A stretch of 64,000 bases of DNA from Tardiphaga sp. P9-11 (GTDB lineage Bacteria; Pseudomonadota; Alphaproteobacteria; Rhizobiales; Xanthobacteraceae). Below, piece by piece: positions 34,518 through 43,933 of the stretch. Position 1 is the first letter of the stretch; each line of letters begins with the position of its first letter. Below the pieces are notes generated by a model. That model did no database searches, was not told where the DNA came from, and saw only the letters and a program-made list of their open reading frames with translations. The stretch covers positions 744,001 through 808,000 of the forward strand of contig NZ_NPKQ01000001.1 of assembly GCF_008329525.1 (NCBI RefSeq), read 5' to 3'. The position numbers and the translations under genes are program-made.

Positions 34518-36587
34518 TCAAAATCTCATACTCGTGAAGAGCCGCACGCCGCGTCCGGGCTGCAGCACCTCCGCCTTCTTGAAGGAGATGTGGTTGCGGA
34601 CCTGTTCGTCGAGCAGATTGACTCCGGTGACGCCGAAGGTGATGTCGCGCAGGCCGCCATCCACTTTCGCGAATGTGTGGGTGTAGCTCACCTCGGCCTT
34701 CAGCAGATTGTGGCCGGCAGTCGACGTTTCATTGAGCGCAATATCGTTCTGCGTGAATGCATGGAGCACGCCCAGGCGCGCATACCATTCGGCGCTGCGC
34801 CACCAGACGCCGCCGCCCACGCGCATCGGTGCGATGCGCGGAACATTGCTGCCGTCGGCAAAGGTCGCGCGGACCACGTCGAACTGGGTGTCGATGCCGA
34901 GCATGCCGTCGCTGAGCGGCGTCACATCAAGTTGCGCCATCAGCTCGGCGCCGCGGAAATTGGCATCCCGCTGGCCATAAGCGACCTGCAGAAGCGGACC
35001 TGTCGCGCCGCAGCTTGCGAACGTGTCGGTGCAGAAATTGCCGGTTACCTGTTTGAAAATGAAATCGAGATAGCGCGTGTAGTAGAGGCTCGCCTCGAAA
35101 CGTAGCTGACCGCTGCTGCGCTTGAGGCCAACTTCAACCGACTCTGCGGTTTCGATTTTCAGATCCGGATTGCCGATGACGAAGGTGCCGGATGCGCCAT
35201 CGGAGCCGCGCGAATAAAGCTCGGGCGCGGCCGGTGCGCGCTGCGCACGCTGTACGCTCAGATTGGCGACCATATCCCAAGGCAGTGATTTCAGCAGTCC
35301 GAAGCTGAAGCTCTTCGGTGTGAAATCGCGTGTCGCTGCGGTCTCGGAGAATGTGTCGGGCGGCGGCAGGAAATTGCTGGGGAAGATCGGCGCCATGCCG
35401 GATACTGACAGGCTTTCGATACGGCCGGCCGCCTGGAATTTGAGGGTGTCCGAGAGCTGCAATTGCTCGAACACGAAGCCTGCGACCGTGTCCGTATTGG
35501 TCGGTGCGAGCAACCCGCCGAGCAGGCCCGCGGTGCCGAGCTTGCGGTTGCTGGCCTGCACGCCCCAGCTTCCGGTTAATGCGCCGAGCGGTGTTGCGAC
35601 CGCGGCGTGGTCCAGTTCGAAGCGGCCTTCGATTTCCTTGTTGGTAATGGTGTTCTGCAGGCCATCGACGCCATTGCTGCCGATGCCGAGCTCGCCATGC
35701 TTGTAGTCGCTGACGCCGAACGTATAGCGGATCGCGGCGATGCCTTCGGTGGGCGCACGCCATTCGCCCCTGCTGGTGACTTTGGTCTGTTCGAGATCGA
35801 TGCGAGTCCGGGACGCGGATTCGGCGATGCCGGGGATATGATACAGGCTGGTGATGTGCTGGATCGCGGTGCCGATATAGCCGCCATCGAAGATGTACGA
35901 ACCGCCGACCGATTGGCCTTCCGAGCGCAGTCTCGTATTGGCCTGGACGCCGCCGCCGGGAATTCTGTAATCGCCGGCGCTGCGGCCGAAGGCGTCGACG
36001 TGAATGGCGACATTGTTGCCCGACGCATCGATGCTGGCCGCGCCGTCGATGCTGCTATCCACCGAGGAGCCGCCGCCCTTGATGCGCGCGCTGAAATTGT
36101 CCGGCACGAGATTTTCCGGAATGCGGTTGTTGCTGGCATTGACGACGCCGCCGATGGCCTGATTGCCGTAGCGCAGCGTCGCCGGGCCGCGGATCACCTC
36201 GATCTTGTCGGCGGATAGCGGATCGACCGGGACCTGATGGTCCTGGCTGAAATCCGACGCGTCCTGGCTGCCGATGCCGTTCTCCTGAATGCGAACACGA
36301 TAGTCATCGAGGCCGCGGATATTCGGCCTGCTCGCGCCCGGCGCAAAGGTCGATGCGGCAACGCCCGGCTGGGTGGCCAGTAAGTCGGCAATGGAGGCCG
36401 AGGTGGTGCGCTGCAGGGCCTCACCGGTGAGCAGGGTGGTGGACTGGAAGGCGTCAGCTTCCTTCTGCCGCTCCGCACTGACCACGATTTCCGACAGCGT
36501 TTGCCCCTCCTGGGCCTTTGCCTCTCCAATCCAGATTGATGAGAGGCACGCCGCCCCCGTGATAGACGCCCACAACCTCAAACTCAC
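34518..36587 (-). CDS. TonB-dependent outer-membrane receptor, putative metal uptake
   Basis: A 689-residue receptor. The signal peptide ends near AKAQ. A TonB box-like TLSEIVVSA and plug domain (ADLLATQPGV, SRPNIRGLDDYRVRIQENGI, IEVIRGPATLRYGNQAIGGV) precede a 22-strand barrel ending in an aromatic F (LFTSMRF). A Cys pair in one external loop (FCTDTFASCG) may form a disulfide. The QVRNHISFKKAEVLQPGRGV ending resembles ZnuD-like metal receptors. GTG at 36587 was chosen because it begins the signal peptide with GGGGAAT upstream; a TTG at 36641 lies inside the putative operator. First gene of the receptor-exbB-exbD-tonB unit. Substrate (iron complex, zinc or copper) is inferred only. Confidence 0.83.
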   Translation of the reverse strand: MSLRLWASITGAACLSSIWIGEAKAQEGQTLSEIVVSAERQKEADAFQSTTLLTGEALQRTTSASIADLLATQPGVAASTFAPGASRPNIRGLDDYRVRIQENGIGSQDASDFSQDHQVPVDPLSADKIEVIRGPATLRYGNQAIGGVVNASNNRIPENLVPDNFSARIKGGGSSVDSSIDGAASIDASGNNVAIHVDAFGRSAGDYRIPGGGVQANTRLRSEGQSVGGSYIFDGGYIGTAIQHITSLYHIPGIAESASRTRIDLEQTKVTSRGEWRAPTEGIAAIRYTFGVSDYKHGELGIGSNGVDGLQNTITNKEIEGRFELDHAAVATPLGALTGSWGVQASNRKLGTAGLLGGLLAPTNTDTVAGFVFEQLQLSDTLKFQAAGRIESLSVSGMAPIFPSNFLPPPDTFSETAATRDFTPKSFSFGLLKSLPWDMVANLSVQRAQRAPAAPELYSRGSDGASGTFVIGNPDLKIETAESVEVGLKRSSGQLRFEASLYYTRYLDFIFKQVTGNFCTDTFASCGATGPLLQVAYGQRDANFRGAELMAQLDVTPLSDGMLGIDTQFDVVRATFADGSNVPRIAPMRVGGGVWWRSAEWYARLGVLHAFTQNDIALNETSTAGHNLLKAEVSYTHTFAKVDGGLRDITFGVTGVNLLDEQVRNHISFKKAEVLQPGRGVRLFTSMRF

Positions 36588-36610
36588 GCCATTCCCCAAG
36601 GTTACTGATC

Positions 36611-36642
36611 TGATGCGAATGCTAATGCGAACTATTCGCAAT
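36611..36642 (-). promoter_or_regulatory. Fur-family-like palindrome upstream of the TonB receptor
   Basis: TGCGAACTATTCGCA (36626-36640) has perfect 6-bp arms and fits the 7-1-7 layout of Fur/Zur/Mur boxes. A further TGCGAAT half-site lies 12 bases away (36614-36620) in direct orientation. It sits just upstream of the chosen receptor start. The regulator (Fur, Zur, Mur or another) cannot be told apart by eye. Confidence 0.5.
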
Positions 36643-36721
36643 AAGGAGGCGTGAGCCGTTTATGTCAAGCTGGAATCGGCGCGTAATGACCGGGCAAGCA
36701 CGCGCGGTAGTCTAAATTTTA

Positions 36722-36745
36722 TGCATATCAATATCTTTGTATGCA
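36722..36745. promoter_or_regulatory. Inverted repeat TGCATA-N12-TATGCA in divergent intergenic region
   Basis: Two perfect 6-bp arms lie in an AT-rich stretch between the divergent receptor and peptide-binding-protein genes. It is a candidate operator or promoter region for either transcript. No known regulator matched by eye. Confidence 0.3.
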
Positions 36746-36905
36746 ATGAGGCTGAGTCTCTGGCAAAGCCGACCGTCCGACGCGTTACAAAAATGCGAGA
36801 TTTATCAGATGCTTATGTGCTAATTAGGTGTACGTTAAGCTCTGGCACGAAGTTTGCGATGTCTGTTCCCAAGCCGATCCACTCGCGCCCTTGGGGAGAG
36901 CCAGA

Positions 36906-38525
36906 ATGAAGCGTCGTGATTTTCTGAAAACCGCCACAGGCGCCGCCGCCGGCGCGATGGTCTCCGGTCCGGCGATCTTTTCGTCCGCCAAGGCGGATGC
37001 CCGATCCGAAACCCTGCTGATCGTCTCCGAAAGCGGCCCCAACAACCTCGACATCCATGGCGTGGGCACCAATGTGCCCGGCTATGAAGTGTCCTGGAAT
37101 TGCTACGACCGTTTGATCGGTCATGAGATGAAGGCGGGCCCCGGCGGTGTGCCTTATTACGACCGCGACAAGTTCAAGCCCGAACTCGCCGAGGACATGA
37201 CCATCTCGGACATGTCGGCGACCTTCAAGCTGCGCAAGAACGCGAAATTTCACGACGGCACGCCGGTGACGGCGAAGGACGTGAAATGGTCGCTGGATCG
37301 TTCGGTGAGCGTCGGCGGTTTTCCGACCTTCCAGATGAGCGCCGGCTCGCTGAAAAAGCCCGAGCAGTTCGTGATCGTCGACGATCACACCGTGCGGGTC
37401 GATTTCGCCACCAAGGATCGCCTGACGATTCCGGATCTCGCTGTCATCGTGCCCTGCGTGATCAATTCCGAGCTGGTGAAGAAGAACGCCACCGAGAAGG
37501 ATCCGTGGGGTCTCGAATATACCAAGATGCAGACCGCCGGTGGCGGCGCCTACAAGGTGACGAAGTGGACCGCCGGCACCGAAGTCATCCTCGAGCGCAA
37601 TGACGACTGGGTCTCCGGTCCGATGCCGAAGATCAAGCGCGTGATCTGGCGCATGGTGCCACAGGCCGGTAACCGTCGCGCGCTGCTCGAGCGCGGCGAC
37701 GCCGACATGTCCTATGAATTGCCCTACAAGGACTTCCAGGAGATCAAGGCCAACGGCAAGATGAATGTCGTGTCGCTGCCGTTCTCCAACGGCATCCAGT
37801 ATATCGGCATGAACGTCACCAAGCCGCCTTTCGACAATCCGAAGGTGCGTCAGGCCGTGGCCTATGCGCTGCCCTATCAGAAGATCGTCGATGCCGTGTT
37901 GTTTGGCCTCGCCAATCCGATGTTCGGCGCGTCGGCCGACAAGCCGACCGAAGTCGCCTGGCCGCAGCCGACCAAATACAACACCGACATGGCGAAGGCG
38001 AAGGCGCTGCTGGCCGAGGCCGGCTATCCCAACGGCTTCGAGACCACGATCTCATTCGATCTCGGCTTTGCCGTTGTCAACGAGCCGCTATGTGTGTTGG
38101 TGCAGGAAAGCCTCGGCCAGATCGGTATCAAGACGACCATCAACAAGATCCCCGGCGCCAACTGGCGCACCGAGCTGAACAAGAAGGAGATGCCGTTCTA
38201 CACCAACGTGTTCTCCGGCTGGCTCGATTACCCCGAATACTTCTTCTACTGGTGCTATCACGGCGACAATTCGGTGTTCAACACCATGAGCTACAAGTCG
38301 CCGGAGATGGACAAGCTCATCAATGGCGCGCGTGTCGCGGCAGCGTCGGGCGATAAGGCGGCCTATGACAAGGACGTGAAGGGCTTCGTCGACCTTGCGT
38401 TCACCGATGTGCCGCGCATCCCGCTGTATCAGCCCTATGTCAACGTGGCGATGCAGAAGAACATCTCTGGCTACCAGTACTGGTTCCACCGCCGGCTCGA
38501 CTACCGCGCGCTCGTGAAGGCGTGA
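36906..38525 (+). CDS. Peptide-type ABC transporter substrate-binding protein (Tat-exported)
   Basis: A 539-residue family 5 solute-binding protein. The start MKRRDFLKTATGAAAGAMVS carries an R-R-x-F-L-K twin-arginine signal. Family 5 segments follow: FKLRKNAKFHDGTPVTAKDV, GTEVILERNDDWVSG, FDNPKVRQAVAYALPYQKIV, YNTDMAKAKALLAEAGYPNG. It captures a peptide-like or small amide ligand for the permease encoded next. The start at 36906 is supported by GGGGAGAG about 6 bases upstream; the in-frame codon at 36828 would bury the Tat signal. First gene of a run that ends in amidase and regulator genes. Confidence 0.88.
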   Translation: MKRRDFLKTATGAAAGAMVSGPAIFSSAKADARSETLLIVSESGPNNLDIHGVGTNVPGYEVSWNCYDRLIGHEMKAGPGGVPYYDRDKFKPELAEDMTISDMSATFKLRKNAKFHDGTPVTAKDVKWSLDRSVSVGGFPTFQMSAGSLKKPEQFVIVDDHTVRVDFATKDRLTIPDLAVIVPCVINSELVKKNATEKDPWGLEYTKMQTAGGGAYKVTKWTAGTEVILERNDDWVSGPMPKIKRVIWRMVPQAGNRRALLERGDADMSYELPYKDFQEIKANGKMNVVSLPFSNGIQYIGMNVTKPPFDNPKVRQAVAYALPYQKIVDAVLFGLANPMFGASADKPTEVAWPQPTKYNTDMAKAKALLAEAGYPNGFETTISFDLGFAVVNEPLCVLVQESLGQIGIKTTINKIPGANWRTELNKKEMPFYTNVFSGWLDYPEYFFYWCYHGDNSVFNTMSYKSPEMDKLINGARVAAASGDKAAYDKDVKGFVDLAFTDVPRIPLYQPYVNVAMQKNISGYQYWFHRRLDYRALVKA

Positions 38526-38587
38526 TGTGAGGGTTGCGCCGTCACGCTGGCGGCGCGGCCTTGTTCTTGCATTGATTTTCATGGTTA

Positions 38588-38612
38588 CGGGTCCCCGCTT
38601 TCACCGGGGAGA
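38588..38612. repeat. Short palindromic repeat, diverged copy
   Basis: TCCCCG (38592-38597) and CGGGGA (38605-38610) form a hairpin that resembles the repeat at 11511-11530 (shared TCCCCGCTTTC core). It sits between the binding-protein and permease genes and could tune their relative expression. Confidence 0.45.
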
Positions 38613-38635
38613 TATGTAGAGCGGGGGCGCAATCC

Positions 38636-39649
38636 ATGCTGGGCCTGATCGGCAAACGACTGATGTTCGCGATCCCGAGTTTGATCGGGGTCGTGATCGT
38701 GACGTTCCTGCTGACGCGGGCGCTGCCCGGCGATCCCGCGGCCTATTTCGCGGGACCGTCGGCGGACAAGCAGGCGATCGAGGAGATCCGCAAGAAGCTC
38801 GGCCTCGACAAGCCGCTGATCGAGCAGTTCTTCCGCTATACGGCGGATCTGGCCAAAGGCGATTTCGGCAACTCGCTGACCACCGGCCAGCCGGTGGCGA
38901 CCGAAATTCGTAATCGCCTGCCGGCCTCGGCGGAGCTGACGCTGCTCGGTCTCATGGTCTCGGTCATGATCGCTATTCCGCTTGGCATTCTTGCTGCCAC
39001 CCGGCCGGGCTCGTGGATTGATCATCTTTGCCGGGTGACGACGACAGCCGGTGTATCACTGCCGGTGTTCTTCACCGGACTGGTGTTGGTCTATGTTTTC
39101 TATTTCAGGCTCGGCTGGTCGCCGGCGCCGCTTGGCCGGCTCGACGTGTTCGCATCGACCCCTCCCAATGTGACCGGCTTCTATCTGATCGACAGTCTCA
39201 TTGCCCGAGATTGGGAAGCTTTCAGGTCCGCCTTCAACCAGTTGATTCTGCCGACGGCGACGCTGGCGATCTTCTCGCTGGCACCGATCGCCCGCATGAC
39301 CCGCGCGTCGATGCTGGCGATCCTGTCATCGGACTTCGTGCGCACGGCGCGGGCAAGCGGCCTGTCGCCGCGCGCGGTGATCGTCACCTACGCTTTCCGC
39401 AATGCCATGCTGCCGGTCATCACCACGCTGTCGATGACGTTTTCGTTTCTTCTCGGCGCCAATGTGCTGGTCGAGAAGGTGTTCGCCTGGCCGGGCATCG
39501 GCTCCTATGCCGTCGAAGCACTGATCTCGTCGGATTTCGCACCGGTGCAGGGCTTCGTTCTGACGATGGCCGTCATGTACGTCCTGATCAATCTGATCAT
39601 CGACATTCTCTACGGCGTAATAGATCCACGCGTGCGGCTGGAAGGGTGA
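38636..39649 (+). CDS. Peptide-type ABC transporter permease, DppB-like
   Basis: A 337-residue inner-membrane permease with six helices. It starts with IGKRLMFAIPSLIGVVIVTF and TRALPGDPAAYFAG as in DppB/OppB, and carries the EAA loop (TARASGLSPRAVIVTYAFRN) that contacts the ATPase. VEKVFAWPGIGSYAVEALIS is the conserved C-terminal block. It pairs with the DppC-like permease 10 bases downstream. The start at 38636 follows GCGGGGGCG. Confidence 0.9.
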   Translation: MLGLIGKRLMFAIPSLIGVVIVTFLLTRALPGDPAAYFAGPSADKQAIEEIRKKLGLDKPLIEQFFRYTADLAKGDFGNSLTTGQPVATEIRNRLPASAELTLLGLMVSVMIAIPLGILAATRPGSWIDHLCRVTTTAGVSLPVFFTGLVLVYVFYFRLGWSPAPLGRLDVFASTPPNVTGFYLIDSLIARDWEAFRSAFNQLILPTATLAIFSLAPIARMTRASMLAILSSDFVRTARASGLSPRAVIVTYAFRNAMLPVITTLSMTFSFLLGANVLVEKVFAWPGIGSYAVEALISSDFAPVQGFVLTMAVMYVLINLIIDILYGVIDPRVRLEG

Positions 39650-39659
39650 GGTGTAAACC

Positions 39660-40580
39660 ATGAACGCTGTCACGCCTGTCGATACCGAAGCCGTTCCCGC
39701 GCCGCAGCCTGCGCTCGCAAAACGCACCTCCGGCTTTGCCGCGACGCTGCAGCACACGCGCTACATTCTCGGCGAGAATCGCGTTACGGCGTTTGCATTC
39801 GGCCTGCTGGTGCTGATCGTGTTCGCAGCGCTGTTCGGCCCCTACATCGTGCCCTACGATCCGCTCGCCAGTGATACGGCGCAGGCGCTGAAGGCGCCGT
39901 CTGCGGCGCACTGGTTCGGCACCGATCAGCTCGGCCGCGATATTTTCAGCCGCGTCATCGTGGCGACACGGCTCGATTTCTTCATCGCCATCGCATCGGT
40001 CATCCTGGTGTTCGCCATGGGAGGCCTTGCCGGTATCGCGTCGGGTTATTTCGGCGGCTGGACCGATCGCATCGTCGGCCGCATCGCCGATACGATCATG
40101 GCGTTCCCACTGTTCGTACTGGCCATGGGTATCGTCGCGGCGCTGGGCAACACCGTGCAAAACATCATCATTGCGACGGCGATTGTGAATTTCCCGCTCT
40201 ATGCGCGTGTTGCGCGCGCCGAAGCCAATGTCCGCCGCGAGGCCGGCTTCGTGCAGGCGGCCCGGCTGTCGGGCAATAGCGAGATGCGCATCCTACTGGT
40301 GCATATCCTGCCCAACATCATGCCGATCATGATCGTGCAGATGTCTCTCACCATGGGCTACGCGATCCTCAATGCCGCGGGCCTCTCCTTCATCGGTCTC
40401 GGTGTCCGTCCGCCAACCGCGGAATGGGGCATCATGGTCGCCGAAGGCGCGTCATTCATGGTCTCCGGCGAATGGTGGATCGCATTGTTTCCGGGTCTGG
40501 CTCTAATGATCGCGGTGTTCTGCTTCAATCTGCTCGGCGATGGTCTGCGCGATATCGTCGATCCGCAGCGACGGACGTGA
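39660..40580 (+). CDS. Peptide-type ABC transporter permease, DppC-like
   Basis: A 306-residue permease with an N-terminal cytoplasmic tail, then VTAFAFGLLVLIVFAALFGP and the typical HWFGTDQLGRDIFSRVIVAT. The EAA loop is RREAGFVQAARLSGNSEMRI, followed by GLSFIGLGVRPPTAEWGIMV. It forms the membrane channel with the DppB-like partner. The ATPase gene starts 10 bases after its stop. Confidence 0.9.
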   Translation: MNAVTPVDTEAVPAPQPALAKRTSGFAATLQHTRYILGENRVTAFAFGLLVLIVFAALFGPYIVPYDPLASDTAQALKAPSAAHWFGTDQLGRDIFSRVIVATRLDFFIAIASVILVFAMGGLAGIASGYFGGWTDRIVGRIADTIMAFPLFVLAMGIVAALGNTVQNIIIATAIVNFPLYARVARAEANVRREAGFVQAARLSGNSEMRILLVHILPNIMPIMIVQMSLTMGYAILNAAGLSFIGLGVRPPTAEWGIMVAEGASFMVSGEWWIALFPGLALMIAVFCFNLLGDGLRDIVDPQRRT

Positions 40581-40590
40581 GGGCCCGGAC

Positions 40591-42312
40591 ATGACCGCTC
40601 AACCGCTTCTCGACGTCAGCGATCTCACCGTCGAATTCGCCACACGGCGTGGCATCGTCAAGGCCGTACAACACGTGAATATCTCTGTCGCCAAGGGCGA
40701 GACGCTGGGCATCGTCGGCGAGTCCGGCTCGGGCAAATCCGTGACGTCCTATGCGGTGATGCGTATTCTCGACCGCGCCGGCAAGATCGCCGAAGGTTCG
40801 GTGATGTTCTCCGGCGTCGATGTGAAGGCAGCGACCGAGAACCAGATGCGCGACCTGCGCGGCCGCGAAATCTCGATGATCTTCCAGAATCCACGGGCGG
40901 CGCTGAATCCGATCCGCAAGGTCGGCGACCAGATCGAGGACGTCTTGCGTCAGCATGCGCAGGCCGGCAGCGCGGACCGTGCCGAGAAGGCCATCGAGGC
41001 GCTCGAGCAGGTCAAGATCGCGCGGCCGCGCGAGCGCTATCACGCCTATCCGTTCGAACTCTCCGGCGGCATGTGCCAGCGCGTGGTCATCGCGCTGGCG
41101 CTTGCCTGCAATCCGCAGCTCCTGATTGCCGACGAGCCGACCACCGGCCTCGATGTCACGACGCAGAAGGCCGTGATGGATCTGGTCGTCGAGCTAACCA
41201 AGAGTCGCGGCATGTCCACGATTCTGATCACCCATGATCTCGGCTTGGCCGCCGCCTATTGCGACCGTGTCGTGGTGATGGAAAAGGGCAGGGTGGTCGA
41301 GACGGCGCTGTCGGCGGATATCTTCGCCAATCCGCAACACGCCTATACCAAGAAACTGATGCAGGCGACGCCGCGGCTGGGGGTCTCGCTGCGCGATCTC
41401 CTGCCCGCCGAAGAGCGCGCGGCGATGCCGGTGCAGCCGACGATTGCAGACAGCGCCAGTGCCGACACCGCCGCAAAGCCGCTGCTGGTGGTCGAAAATC
41501 TGGTCAAGGAATACGCTCGCCAGGGGGCGACGGCCTCTCTGGCAAAACTGTTCTCGCGCAAGCCGCCGACCGAGCCGGACAAGTTTCGTGCCGTCGATGG
41601 CATCAGCTTCACGGTCGGCCATGGCGAGAGCGTCGGCCTGGTCGGCGAATCCGGCTGCGGCAAGTCCACGACGTCGATGATGGTGATGCGGCTGATAGAC
41701 AAGACCTCAGGGCGCATCGCCTTCGATGGCGACGAGATCGGCGAGATGGCGCCGAATTCCTTTGCGCGGTTGCCGCTGCGCAAGAGCATCCAGATGGTGT
41801 TTCAGGATCCGACCGACAGTCTCAACCCGCGCTTCACGGCGGCGCGCGCCATCGCCGACCCGATCATGCAGCTTGGCGACATCAAGGGCGGCGATGCGTT
41901 GCGTGCAAAATGCGAGGATCTCGCGCGACAGGTGGGGCTGCCGCTCGAGTTGCTCGATCGCTTTCCGCACCAAATGTCCGGTGGCCAGAAGGCTCGTGTC
42001 GGCATTGCCCGCGCCATCGCGCTGCAGCCGAAGCTGATCATCCTGGACGAGCCGACCGCTGCGCTCGATGTGTCAGTGCAGGCAGTGGTGCTGAACCTGT
42101 TGCAGGACCTGAAGCAGTCGATGGGGATGAGCTATTTGTTCGTATCGCACGATTTGAATGTGGTGCGCTTGTTGTGCGATCGTGTCATCGTGATGCGCAC
42201 GGGGCGGATCGTCGAGCAGGGCCTGACCGAGGCTGTGCTGGATGCACCGCAGGATAACTACACGAAGGAACTGCTGTCGGCGATCCCGCATCCGCCGTTG
42301 CCGGTTCATTGA
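40591..42312 (+). CDS. Fused double ATPase of the peptide-type ABC transporter (DppD-DppF fusion)
   Basis: A 573-residue protein with two nucleotide-binding domains. NBD1 has Walker A GESGSGKS (about 41-48), signature LSGGMCQRV and Walker B LLIADEPTTGLD. NBD2 has Walker A GESGCGKS (about 351-358), signature MSGGQKARV and Walker B LIILDEPTAALD. Each is followed by an oligopeptide-ATPase C-terminal region. Both active sites look intact. It powers import by the two upstream permeases. The start at 40591 lies just after the permease stop; an in-frame codon at 40540 overlaps it. Confidence 0.92.
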   Translation: MTAQPLLDVSDLTVEFATRRGIVKAVQHVNISVAKGETLGIVGESGSGKSVTSYAVMRILDRAGKIAEGSVMFSGVDVKAATENQMRDLRGREISMIFQNPRAALNPIRKVGDQIEDVLRQHAQAGSADRAEKAIEALEQVKIARPRERYHAYPFELSGGMCQRVVIALALACNPQLLIADEPTTGLDVTTQKAVMDLVVELTKSRGMSTILITHDLGLAAAYCDRVVVMEKGRVVETALSADIFANPQHAYTKKLMQATPRLGVSLRDLLPAEERAAMPVQPTIADSASADTAAKPLLVVENLVKEYARQGATASLAKLFSRKPPTEPDKFRAVDGISFTVGHGESVGLVGESGCGKSTTSMMVMRLIDKTSGRIAFDGDEIGEMAPNSFARLPLRKSIQMVFQDPTDSLNPRFTAARAIADPIMQLGDIKGGDALRAKCEDLARQVGLPLELLDRFPHQMSGGQKARVGIARAIALQPKLIILDEPTAALDVSVQAVVLNLLQDLKQSMGMSYLFVSHDLNVVRLLCDRVIVMRTGRIVEQGLTEAVLDAPQDNYTKELLSAIPHPPLPVH

Positions 42313-42332
42313 GACAGATCAAGAGAGGGACC

Positions 42333-42512
42333 GTGGCCGAACCGCTTGATGACTATATCGACGCCGTCGCCGGGGCGTTGGGACTGCCGATCGAAGACGC
42401 GTGGAAGCCGTCCGTCCGTGCCAATCTCGCGGTGACGCTGAAAATGGCAAAAATGGTCGACGAATTTCCGCTGCCAGATGAAACCGAGCCGGCGAGCATC
42501 TATGCAGCTTGA
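42333..42512 (+). CDS. AtzG-like small subunit of an amidase (DUF4089, GatC-like)
   Basis: A 59-residue protein matching DUF4089/AtzG (LDDYIDAVAGALGLPIEDAW ... VDEFPLPDETEPASIYAA). In Pseudomonas sp. ADP, AtzG is the GatC-like partner that stabilises the AtzE amidase in an alpha2-beta2 complex. GTG at 42333 is the likely start, preceded by GAGAGGG; a non-ATG codon at 42309 overlaps the ATPase end. Its last 11 bases overlap the AtzE-like gene, so the two subunits are translationally coupled, as expected for obligate partners. Confidence 0.82.
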   Translation: MAEPLDDYIDAVAGALGLPIEDAWKPSVRANLAVTLKMAKMVDEFPLPDETEPASIYAA

Positions 42513-43932
42513 TCCTGTCGTCACGCCCCATATTTTTCAACCCAATGGCGCTTGGCGCCCGGCGTCGGAGATCGCACAGGCGGTCGCCGCGAAGAAAATC
42601 TCTGCCCTTGCCGTCACCGAAGCGGCGCTGGCGCGGATCGCCGAGCACGATCCCGTCCTCAACGCGTTCACCGACGTCACCGCCGATCGCGCGCGCGCCA
42701 CGGCGAAAGCGCTGGATGCCGCAATTGCTTCCGGCCAAAGTGTCGGGCCACTTGCCGGCGTGCCGTTCGCTGTGAAGAACCTGTTCGATGTCACGGGTCT
42801 GCCAACCCGCGCCGGTTCCAGGATCAATCGTGATCGCCCGGCCTCGACGCGTGATGCGACGCTGGTCGAGCGCATGGAAGCTGCCGGCGCCATATTGGTC
42901 GGCGCGCTCAACATGGGCGAATACGCCTATGACTTCACCGGTGAGAATTTTCACGATGGTCCGTCGCGAAATCCGCATGACGTGACCCGGATGACCGGCG
43001 GCTCATCGGGCGGTTCCGGCGGCGCCGTCGGCGGCAGTCTCGTGCCGCTTGCGCTGGGCTCGGACACCAACGGTTCGATCCGCGTGCCGTCGTCGTTTTG
43101 CGGCATCTTCGGCCTGAAGCCGACTTATGGCCGGCTGTCGCGCGCGCGCTCGTTTCCGTTTGTCGCGAGCTTCGATCACCTTGGCCCGTTCGCACGATCG
43201 GTCGAGGACCTCGCGCTGTCCTACGACGCCATGCAGGGACCCGATGCCGAGGATGCCGCGTGTTCAACCCGCGCCATCGAGCCGGTGACGGCGCTGCTCG
43301 GACAGGATATCGGCTCTCTCCGCATCGCTGCGGCTGGCGGATACTTCCGCAAGAACCTGTTTCCGGAGGCACAGGAGGCGGTCGCGCGTGTCACGAAGGC
43401 GCTCGGCGTCACACGCGATTTCGAGCTGCCCGAGGTCGCCCGTGCGCGCTCCGCCGCCTATGTCATCTCGACCGTCGAAGGCGCCTCGTTGCATCTGGAT
43501 CGCTTGCGCACGCGTCCCAATGATTTCGATCCCGCGGTGCGCGACCGCTTGCTGGCGGGCGCGATGGTGCCGGCGCCGCTGGTCGATCGTGCGCAGAAAT
43601 TCCGCCGCTGGTACCGCGCGAAGGTGCTCGAACTGTTCAAGGAAGTCGATGTGATCATCGCACCGGCGACGCCTTGTATCGCGCCCAAGCTGGGGCAGGC
43701 GACTTTCGTGCTTGATGGTGTCGAATTGCCGGTGCGCGCCAATATCGGCATCCACACCCAGCCGATTTCCTTCATCGGTCTGCCCGTGGTCGCTGTCCCG
43801 GTGCCGCTCGATCCGATGCCGATCGGTGTGCAGATCATTGCGGCGCCGTGGCGGGAAGACATCGCGCTGCGTGTCGCTTATGCATTGGAGCGGGCCGGCG
43901 TCGTCGCCGCTCCATCAGCAAAAGGGTTCTGA
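42502..43932 (+). CDS. AtzE family amidohydrolase (amidase signature)
   Basis: A 476-residue amidase-signature enzyme. The Ser-cisSer-Lys triad is visible: Lys92 in PFAVKNLFDV, cis-Ser168 in TGGSSGGSGG, and nucleophile Ser192 in SDTNGSIRVPSSFCG. C-terminal IIAPATPC and GVQIIAAPWRED are typical. AtzE itself deaminates 1-carboxybiuret in cyanuric acid catabolism; homologues in AtzG-AtzE-AtzH clusters without AtzD/AtzF have unknown substrates. The ATG at 42502 overlaps the AtzG-like gene. No cyanuric acid hydrolase or allophanate hydrolase gene is in the window, so the natural substrate is probably another N-carbamoyl or carboxyamide compound (inference). Confidence 0.87.
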   Translation: MQLDPVVTPHIFQPNGAWRPASEIAQAVAAKKISALAVTEAALARIAEHDPVLNAFTDVTADRARATAKALDAAIASGQSVGPLAGVPFAVKNLFDVTGLPTRAGSRINRDRPASTRDATLVERMEAAGAILVGALNMGEYAYDFTGENFHDGPSRNPHDVTRMTGGSSGGSGGAVGGSLVPLALGSDTNGSIRVPSSFCGIFGLKPTYGRLSRARSFPFVASFDHLGPFARSVEDLALSYDAMQGPDAEDAACSTRAIEPVTALLGQDIGSLRIAAAGGYFRKNLFPEAQEAVARVTKALGVTRDFELPEVARARSAAYVISTVEGASLHLDRLRTRPNDFDPAVRDRLLAGAMVPAPLVDRAQKFRRWYRAKVLELFKEVDVIIAPATPCIAPKLGQATFVLDGVELPVRANIGIHTQPISFIGLPVVAVPVPLDPMPIGVQIIAAPWREDIALRVAYALERAGVVAAPSAKGF

Positions 43933-43933
43933 C

